64,000 nt of DNA from Fragilariopsis cylindrus CCMP1102 (taxonomy: Eukaryota; Bacillariophyta; Bacillariophyceae; Bacillariales; Bacillariaceae): the NCBI GenBank assembly GCA_900095095.1, contig FMBT01000380.1, positions 1-64,000 on the forward strand, written 5' to 3'. This document shows positions 57,158-64,000 of the stretch, in pieces; position 1 is the stretch's first letter; every line of letters starts with the position of its first letter. Below the pieces are notes generated by a model. The model was not told where the DNA came from. It saw nothing but the letters and a program-made list of their open reading frames with translations, and ran no database searches. A program made the position numbers and the translations under genes.

Positions 57158-59367
57158 ATGACATTTTATCAAGCTGCCGTCGTTGCATTATTAGCATCAA
57201 CTGTTAATAATGCTGTGAATGCCGAAGAAGATTGTACATCAATTGTTGATTTAGCATGTGGTACCGAAGGATTTTCTACCTTGTGTAGTGTGTTGACTGA
57301 TGTTGCCCCTGCTTTAGATCCCGATGTTGTTTCCAGTCTTAAAACAGTATTCGCACCAACTGTAAGTCATCGTCCGTTCGTTTTCTTTCACTGCATTCCT
57401 TCGTCGGTCGATCGATCGGCAATTGAATCGTCGGTTGTTTCTACTTCTTCATCCATTCTTGATTTAAAACTCCATCTCGTCGATTCGGTACGATACGATC
57501 GACACGTGTTCGCTCTTTATTTTTCTTCTCACGCCTTGTTTCGTTATTTCTCTTTTTATTTCCACTTCATTTTCAATTTTACATTTCCACCTCTTCTTCA
57601 TCAGGATGATGCATTTGCTGCTGTTAAATTTGATTTAGTTACAGAGGAAGCTTTATTAGATATTCTTGGATATCATTTATCCACATTTGAATTAACTGGT
57701 GAATGTGGATCCTTAATTGAAATGGCGGATGGTAAAGATACACGAACATTATGTAACAAGGACAAGGAACCAGTATTTCAAAAGGGTTGGGCCAATTCAC
57801 GTGCTGTGATGCCACAATTTGATCCCACTGCTGGAATTGCTGTTTGTGGTGATGCAACTGTATATGTCATTGATAGTGTCTTAATTCCTAAGGATTACTT
57901 CGTGGATGAAGAAGGAGAAGTTGTGGAAGATAATGTACAAGAAGTGATTGATGCACCTGATCCAAATGATGGTAAAGATTATTTCAAAGAATTGCTGATT
58001 GCAAAGGGTACTGTCACTGAAGGATCGAATACATGTGCTAACACAAATCCACAATTCCCAAACATTAATTGTTTGGGTGAGGATGGTACTGTCGATGTTG
58101 GACCACAAGGTACGTACTACATACCTGTATGCATACCTGCATACCTCGTTCACAATTTCGATCATTTTTGCGTACTACTACATACCCCGAATCGAAATTA
58201 AAATCCGAATATACATTGTCTTTTCGTGTCGTCTTCTTACCATACATTCCTCTCCCTTCCTTCCCTTCCGTCCATTCATTTCTTGACCGACCGATAAATT
58301 GAATAAAACGACAGCCGCTGCGAATGTTACTAAGGGTTATGTTGGTGGTATGGAAGTGGATATTGTACCAATTACTAAATCTTATTATCAAGCAGGATTA
58401 TGTCCAGTCAATGTTCACTGGCATTTAGGTTCGGAACATTTTTCGGCAGGTGAATTCGATTGTGAAGATCCAAAGAAATGTGGTCCGTACCATGCTGCAG
58501 ATGATGCCGCACATGATGATGATGGTCATACTGATGATGCTGGTGAAGGAGACAGTCGTCGTCAACTAGCAGGAGATGCACGTAAGGGATACCAATGTAA
58601 TTATTACGATGAAGATGATTCTAAATTTACTGCACCATATGATTGGCAATTCTGTGACAAGACAATGGAGGTTGGACAAACCTATGAAATTCATTGGCCA
58701 CATTCTTCTGCTGGTGCCTGCGGTACACCGAATCAATATCAAACACCATTTTATGATGGTGTATTCTGTAATCTACCATTAGATGTCTTTCAAACATTAT
58801 CAGCACAAGATATTGCATCAAATGTTGGTGTACAAGCACAAGTATTTACTATTGTTAATGATGAAGCATATTATTATCCTAACTTATTTGGCGTAAGTTA
58901 TATTGTCATTATCATTATCATTTTACGTCATTCCTTGTCGTTCCGGTATGCAAGGACGTATATATACCCAAATGGATATCTGATCCTTCCTTCTCACCCA
59001 TCCATCCATTCATTTCATTTCCTTTCCATTATTCGATGTCAATTATATCATTGTATAGGGTATGATCGTGGATGGTGATTTCGGTGCCGATATGGCCATC
59101 TACACTGGTTCGACTACCGGTACATCCCGTGATAATGAAGTCTGTTCTCAATACGCACCCATTACCTGGCAGGTCGATCGTAAATGTCATATGATTTCGG
59201 CATCGTCTTTTGATAAGATGTGTGCGGATATGATGGCACAACGTGATGATATGACAGATGATTTGTACGCACATGGTGCTCGTGAAGTTACTGCTGATAT
59301 CATTACTGCTGATAATCAACAAACACGTGGACGTGGACTTCGTCTTCGCAAGAACAACAAGAACTAG
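57158..59367 (+). CDS. Secreted fasciclin plus delta-class carbonic anhydrase fusion
   Basis: Exons 57158-57361, 57605-58109, 58315-58892 and 59059-59367 give 531 residues. Signal peptide: MTFYQAAVVALLASTVNNAVNA. A FAS1 domain follows at about residues 25-180: FSTLCSVLTDVAPALD, then KTVFAPT-DDAFAAVKFDLV across intron 1, ILGYHLS, GDATVYVIDSVLIP. The delta-CA domain fills about residues 235-500: GLCPVNVHWHLGSEHFSAGE (His 271, 273 and 278 as counted), GYQCNYYDEDDSKFTAPYDW, then YEIHWPHSSAGACGTPNQYQ, then TPFYDGVFCN. These are the hallmark blocks of TWCA1-type enzymes, in which His residues bind zinc. It would interconvert CO2 and bicarbonate outside the cell or in an endomembrane space, aiding carbon uptake. 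The Asp/His insert (around 58497-58560) and basic C-terminus (RGRGLRLRKNNKN) are unusual. The FAS1 part may tether it to wall or matrix. Confidence 0.88.
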
Positions 59368-60031
59368 AAAGATAAAACTAAAGTCACATCGTATCGAAAG
59401 TGCTGCAGTGGATCCTTTACAGAAATGAAAAATCGTACTATAAATATTAATTGTGCAAGCCAATAAAAAAAGATGAAGGAAAGAAAGAAAGGAAAGAAGT
59501 GTCGTGTCGTCAACTATTATAATATGTATATACTATTACGCATTCCCTAGTTTACACATGCATACACACATACACACAATGGGTGTTTTGGGAAGGTTGA
59601 GGGTGTATGTCATATGTCGTATCGAAAGAAATAAGAGAAAAGTGCTATCATCTTGCTTTTAAAAAAAAACGTTATTAAGATTAATATATTATAGTCTAAA
59701 TTATTTATTAAAAAGATGAACATACATATTTTATTTATTCTAGCCGTGGTCGTTTGTCATCGTCGTTAACTACAAGCGACAAGTTACTAGTAGCGATATT
59801 TTGCTGCTGCTTACTTACTAACTAACTAGCTAACTAACTAACTAACTAGCTAGCTAGCCATTGTCCATCTTTAAAAGGTACGACGTAAAAGGTTGAAACG
59901 ATTTATTCTTGATGATGCGTAAAAATTTTGGAAGATTAATTTCAATAAATCGCATACAGGGAAAGATCTATTTTCACACGATTGCTTTGAATACGCTTGT
60001 ACAGTCCTTGCTTTATTTTGAGTCATCTACG
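59368..60031. other. Intergenic, 3' side of the carbonic anhydrase gene
   Basis: AT-rich with an (ACTA/GCTA)n run at about 59815-59860. No gene. Confidence 0.45.
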
Positions 60032-60081
60032 TGACGTCATACCATCGCTACGTTTTTCAAATACAACATACTGTGACGTCA
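60032..60081. promoter_or_regulatory. Pair of TGACGTCA motifs
   Basis: Palindromes at 60032-60039 and 60074-60081, 42 bp apart (close to four helical turns). They lie 665 bp past the carbonic anhydrase stop and just left of the 49-bp inverted repeat. Confidence 0.5.
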
Positions 60082-60094
60082 TCACTTCACGCAA

Positions 60095-60263
60095 CACGCA
60101 AGGATTTAGTTTTTAGTAGTCATAAAATTGAGTCCTAAAAATAAAAGCAAACTCAAACAAAACATTAACTTAGATTTTAGTAGCAATTTTATGACTACTA
60201 AAAACTAATGCTGATATTTTTAGGACTCAATTTTATGACTACTAAAAACTAAATCCTTGCGTG
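60095..60263. repeat. Perfect 49-bp inverted repeat with 71-bp loop
   Basis: Arm 60095-60143 is the exact reverse complement of 60215-60263; both arms contain the 'gtcataaaattgagtccta' core or its complement. The loop holds a partial third copy at about 60186-60208 ('ttttatgactactaaaaact'). RNA from here would form a 49-bp uninterrupted stem. Confidence 0.95.
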
Positions 60264-61088
60264 TTCACGGGTTTTTTTAAATTACTAAGAAGGAAATCAA
60301 TCAATGATGATCAAACAATCATGACGAAATAATCGAATCTTCATCGAATCTTCATCGAACGTTTGATTTTCATCAAAACAAATCAAATCAAATTAATCGC
60401 TATCGTATCAAGCAGTTAATACCTACTGCACTACAGTATGCTAACTTATTATAACAACAAGCACTACTGTACTACAACCTTTACAAGCATAGATAGGGTT
60501 AAGTTCCCTTTGGGAGAAAGAAAAGAATGAATGAATCATGATTATTGTGGGTAGAATAGTAGATGGAAACTAGGTACTGTAGTAAGCCCGCCTACATTAC
60601 TCTCCCCACGGGACACAAAGTGAAATCCTGACTATTAATAAAGGCGTACAGTAATAAAAGGACAAAATGATAGAGTACAGTACAATACTTCCAATCATCT
60701 ATAGTATAAGGAACGTGGCCGGTATGGCGGACGACCAACTCATTATACTTGTATATATCTCTTTTGTACAACTTTTTGTTCTATTCTCTGTGTAAGGCCC
60801 TATCGATTTCCTGGAGCATTTTTGTCCTCGCACCGCCCCACAGCTCATAAATGAATCGAATGAATGAATCGAATCCATCGCATCACACCCGAATAATCTG
60901 CACAGCTGCACTACAGTACAGTAGTCCTACAGTATACTCACGTACGTAGGTTCGTTCGTTCCTACCTTACTATACTGTATTTAATTTAATTTAACTTCTC
61001 TCTATAAATAAAATACTGCTGATACACTTTTTTTGCTTTGCTTTGCTTTGCTTTGCTTTGCTTTGCTTTGCTATTTCTCTAATTTAAT
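60264..61088. other. Intergenic; (TTTGC)n run next to the SET gene stop
   Basis: A (TTTGC)n run of eight copies at 61032-61071 ends 17 bp from the SET-protein stop codon. Many TACAGTA/TACTGTA words occur: 60433, 60465, 60574, 60648, 60676, 60912, 60917, 60928, 60971. No gene. Confidence 0.5.
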
Positions 61089-63419
61089 CTATAATCTGAT
61101 TTTAGCTTTTTTTGGTTTTTTGTGATGACTGCTGCTGCTGCTGCCGTAGTCCTCATCGTTATCGTTATCGTTGTCATCGTCGTTTTCATTCAAATTTTGT
61201 TGCGATTGCGATTGCTGTAGTATTGTAGTCATTAACTGTTGAATTTCCATATAAAATTGATATAAATTAATCATTTCTTCTAACCGTATAGTCCGACCAT
61301 ACAATTCACGTTGCTTTCGCTGTTGTTCACATTGTGGTTCTCCACTATTAGCACTATAACTACGAAGTATTGTTTGTATTTGATCTTTTTCTTGTTGACA
61401 CATCGTAACAAGAGAACGACCTAGTACTAGTACTTCTACTTCTACGGACGTATCATTTTCATTATCATTATCAACCTCATTATCACTAGTAGTAGTAGTA
61501 GTAGTAGTAATATCATTATATTCTTTGGATTTGAGTTGTATCGCCATCAGTAAGGAATAACAGACTAACATCCCTAAATAATAATCATTGACTAAAATGG
61601 ATCGATCCAATCGAATACTACTACTACCCATACTGATACTATTATTACTAGTATCATGAGAAATAGCAGAAGCAGATGATGATGGAAAAATTTCTAGATA
61701 GGCTTCTTCTGGTAAGAATTGTATCGCCAATAATGTGATCATATCTTCTGTGAGTAGTAATGGAAGAGGCGGCGGATCGTTATTGCCATTGTTATTGATA
61801 TTGATATTGTCCTCCGATGATGAATTTGAGCATAATGATGATGATGATTGTATTAAAAATTCATTATTCGGTATCATTATGAAATCATTCATGAAACGAG
61901 TAGGAATATCATGTACGTCCCAATATAAATCATTATCATCATTCTCGTTGTTATCTCTACTCCTTCCAATACTCTTCTTCTGTATCATCTTTTGTAATTT
62001 ATCTGGATAAGAAGATACAGTTTTTGATTTCTTGATATGTTTCGTTGCTGCTAGTAAATGCTTTTCTGTTTTTAAACTTACTGGTGTAAACGTAAACAAA
62101 CTGCTGGTAGTATTAGTATTTGTATTCGTATGATTAGAAGTTGTTGTTGCTGATGTTGCTGTTACGTTGTTGTTGTTGTTGTTGTTATTGTCATTATCAG
62201 TCATTGATTTTGATTTTGATTCATTATCAATTTCTTCTTCTTCTACTTCTACGTGTTGTAGAACACGATCTGTATATTGAATTGGTACAAATCCAAATGT
62301 TTGTAATAATTGAGCTGATGTTAAATTATGACCATACGAATGATAGAGTTCTTCCTCTTGATGTATATTTCGATCGGCTCTCATCGTAAAATAGGTATTT
62401 GTTGAATTTGATTTTGATTTTGTTGTTTTAATACGTTGTAATGAAGTACATGCCATATTCGGATTATGATTTAATAAATCAATCACAGGTAATAAGAATG
62501 GACCATTATAGAATGGATCAGTATTAGGGGTAATATCAGTGTTAGTAGTAGTAGTATCAGTAGTAGTAGTAGTCGGTAATACATGGAATCCTCTGGTAGA
62601 AATACACATGGAGGCTTCTAAAAATAATTCATAATTCTTATTAGTATCATCACTCAGTACTAGTAGACCTAATTGTTTTAGATACGGTTTAATACTATTT
62701 TCATATTGTAGTTTTGTTATGTTGTTGGTTCGATCATGTAACACCCTATTCCCTAAAGTTGTTCCTGTTAAGAATGATAAATCATCTTCTTCATTCTTAT
62801 TATTATTCTTTGTTGTTGTAGAACTAGTAGACGTAGACGTAGACGATGACCAATTATGTAATGTTTCATAAGCAGTATAGTTTGGTAATGAATTCAGATA
62901 TGGTAGTTGATAACTATTATTATTCTTATTCTCTTCTTCTGTTGATATTTTTTTCAGACGTATAAATTCACCAATACATTTTAACCATGATGATACTTTT
63001 GGTTTTAGTGCTGCTGCTGTTGCTGTTGCTGTTGCTGTAGTAGTAGTTTTTGACGACGACTCACTCTCACCACTAATAATCAGATACGATGGTATCCGTA
63101 GTAATAATTCACCTTTTGTTATAGTAGTGGTGGTAAAGATACCTCGTGATGACGATTTATCGCCTTCGCCTTCTTGTTTTAATAGTAATGATGGATGCAC
63201 ATATCCACCAACATCCTCATCATTATCCTCGTTATTATCCTCGTGATCATCACTTCCACTACGACTACGACTATTACCACCATCCCCTGTTTTAATATTG
63301 TATGCATTTCTTGCATTTGCATTTGCACTACTACTATTATTCACCCATTCCACAAGATCACTCCATAATTTGTTACTATTATCTGTTGTTGTTTCTTTTT
63401 TCGTCATCATCGTCGTCAT
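61089..63419 (-). CDS. SET-domain protein lysine methyltransferase (SETD3/SETD6/Rubisco LSMT type)
   Basis: 776 residues, no intron. The split SET domain is visible: an N-terminal strand block RGIFTTTTITKGELLLRIPS (about residues 95-115), an iSET helical part with LPYLNSLPNYTAYETLHNWS, LSFLTGTTLGNRVLH and EASMCISTRGFHVLP, and the C-terminal core LLPVIDLLNHNPNMAC (the NHNP motif that binds AdoMet) followed by RNIHQEEELYHSYGHN with the catalytic-side Tyr. A Rubisco-LSMT-like substrate-binding helical region follows (QLLQTFGFVPIQYTD ... QFLPEEAYLEIF ... GRTIRLEEMINLYQFYMEIQ). Asn, Asp, Ser and Thr tracts enlarge it from about 450-500 residues. It methylates a non-histone protein lysine (or histidine, as in SETD3); the substrate is unknown. 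Confidence 0.85.
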   Translation of the reverse strand: MTTMMTKKETTTDNSNKLWSDLVEWVNNSSSANANARNAYNIKTGDGGNSRSRSGSDDHEDNNEDNDEDVGGYVHPSLLLKQEGEGDKSSSRGIFTTTTITKGELLLRIPSYLIISGESESSSKTTTTATATATAAALKPKVSSWLKCIGEFIRLKKISTEEENKNNNSYQLPYLNSLPNYTAYETLHNWSSSTSTSTSSTTTKNNNKNEEDDLSFLTGTTLGNRVLHDRTNNITKLQYENSIKPYLKQLGLLVLSDDTNKNYELFLEASMCISTRGFHVLPTTTTTDTTTTNTDITPNTDPFYNGPFLLPVIDLLNHNPNMACTSLQRIKTTKSKSNSTNTYFTMRADRNIHQEEELYHSYGHNLTSAQLLQTFGFVPIQYTDRVLQHVEVEEEEIDNESKSKSMTDNDNNNNNNNNVTATSATTTSNHTNTNTNTTSSLFTFTPVSLKTEKHLLAATKHIKKSKTVSSYPDKLQKMIQKKSIGRSRDNNENDDNDLYWDVHDIPTRFMNDFIMIPNNEFLIQSSSSLCSNSSSEDNININNNGNNDPPPLPLLLTEDMITLLAIQFLPEEAYLEIFPSSSASAISHDTSNNSISMGSSSIRLDRSILVNDYYLGMLVCYSLLMAIQLKSKEYNDITTTTTTTSDNEVDNDNENDTSVEVEVLVLGRSLVTMCQQEKDQIQTILRSYSANSGEPQCEQQRKQRELYGRTIRLEEMINLYQFYMEIQQLMTTILQQSQSQQNLNENDDDNDNDNDEDYGSSSSSHHKKPKKAKIRL

Positions 63420-64000
63420 CGTATTTCGTTTATAGCAGAGACTCTGCTTTGCTTTATTTGCTGCTATTTATTGCATGCTATTTATTATTCACAGTTTTTT
63501 CGTTTTATTGCTCAAAAAGTTACATCTCTCTTTATTATTTTTATATTTTATTGGTTCGTCTGATCTCCGACTTGATTTTAATATATATATATATTCGACT
63601 CAACTGAACCAATTTAATCACAACAAGAAAACAGGATTTCTAAATCCCGTCCTTTTACACGAACATGTCGTATGATACTTGCTATGCTTGCATTAACATA
63701 ACATAACATAACACTACTGTTGCCTGGGTAATGTACCGTATCCATTTTAAATCGTCCGAATTAAGTAAGTACAGTACTTCCTCCAGTCAGCGCTAATTTA
63801 CCCCGCGCTATCGCTTCAAAATTTCAAATCAAAAAAAAAATGAGATTTTGAAAGTTTTCGAATCTAGAGTCTCCACTCACGTAGAAATTCCCCTGTAGAA
63901 CGCGCATCATTAATTTAAATACAGAATGTATATAACATTGTAGCGTGCGCGCCAAAATTTCGCGATACACATACAGCAAATCTAACTGTCACTTTTTTAA
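63420..64000. other. Intergenic up to the window end
   Basis: Promoter of the SET gene. It holds a (TA)n run near 63582-63592, an (ATAAC)n run at about 63694-63712 and an inverted 'tacagtact' word near 63769. No gene recognised. Confidence 0.45.

Overview
The window is nuclear DNA from a low-GC, intron-containing eukaryotic alga, very probably a diatom. The evidence is a delta-class carbonic anhydrase, a Lys/Ser-rich secreted protein with SPTDSTSPS and PT-repeat tracts (silaffin or frustulin-like style), type II membrane LRR proteins, MYND and CxxC/HxxxC finger proteins, the 'RGLE' family typical of diatoms, and short introns with GTACGT/GTAAGT donors. Coding regions carry long Asn, Asp, Gln, Ser and Thr tracts. 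I cannot name the species. A delta carbonic anhydrase argues against Phaeodactylum and fits Thalassiosira, Fragilariopsis or Pseudo-nitzschia-like lineages.

Layout. 152-4148 (+): LRR membrane protein whose N-terminal exon is broken by several frameshifts. 5023-9188 (-): 12-exon secreted catalase-peroxidase with a GPI-like tail. 11409-13895 (-): secreted Lys/Ser repeat protein. 14430-16326: TIR mobile element (second, partial copy at 50866-~51610). 16929-19183 (+): succinate dehydrogenase flavoprotein. 21430-22280 (-): coding remnant. 23027-25201 (+): fasciclin-domain secreted protein. 25459-27020: GC-richer island with two decayed ORFs. ~27250-27605 (+): decayed membrane-protein fragment. 28843-29508 (+): RGLE-family gene with a frame-changing tandem duplication. 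30224-30961 (-): coiled-coil protein. 31897-34584 (+): sulfotransferase-like type II membrane protein. 36736-40352 (-): glucosidase II beta subunit. 41254-42380 (+): signal peptidase subunit SPC3. 42432-43400 (-): frameshifted remnant. 43513-44568 (-): MYND protein. 45160-46882 (+): Cys-rich secreted protein. 48156-50189 (-): MFS/SLC17 transporter. 52859-55294 (-): finger protein. 57158-59367 (+): fasciclin plus delta carbonic anhydrase fusion. 61089-63419 (-): SET-domain methyltransferase.

Splice models given here were derived by hand. The spliced lengths of the catalase-peroxidase, SDHA, glucosidase II beta, SPC3, Cys-rich secreted protein, sulfotransferase and carbonic anhydrase are all divisible by three with phase-compatible junctions, which supports them.

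Themes. The window is rich in the secretory route: two housekeeping ER proteins (SPC3, glucosidase II beta), a Golgi-type sulfotransferase, and at least five secreted or surface proteins. The most interesting signals are: (i) the fasciclin-carbonic anhydrase fusion, flanked on both sides by clusters of TGACGTCA, the core of known diatom CO2/cAMP-responsive elements; (ii) a perfect 49-bp inverted repeat beside it; (iii) a 7-mer, TACTGTA/TACAGTA, found more than 50 times in non-coding DNA and not noticed in any coding exon; (iv) an extracellular GPI-like catalase-peroxidase; (v) a silaffin-like repeat protein; (vi) an undescribed-looking TIR element. No tRNA, rRNA or CRISPR array was recognised.
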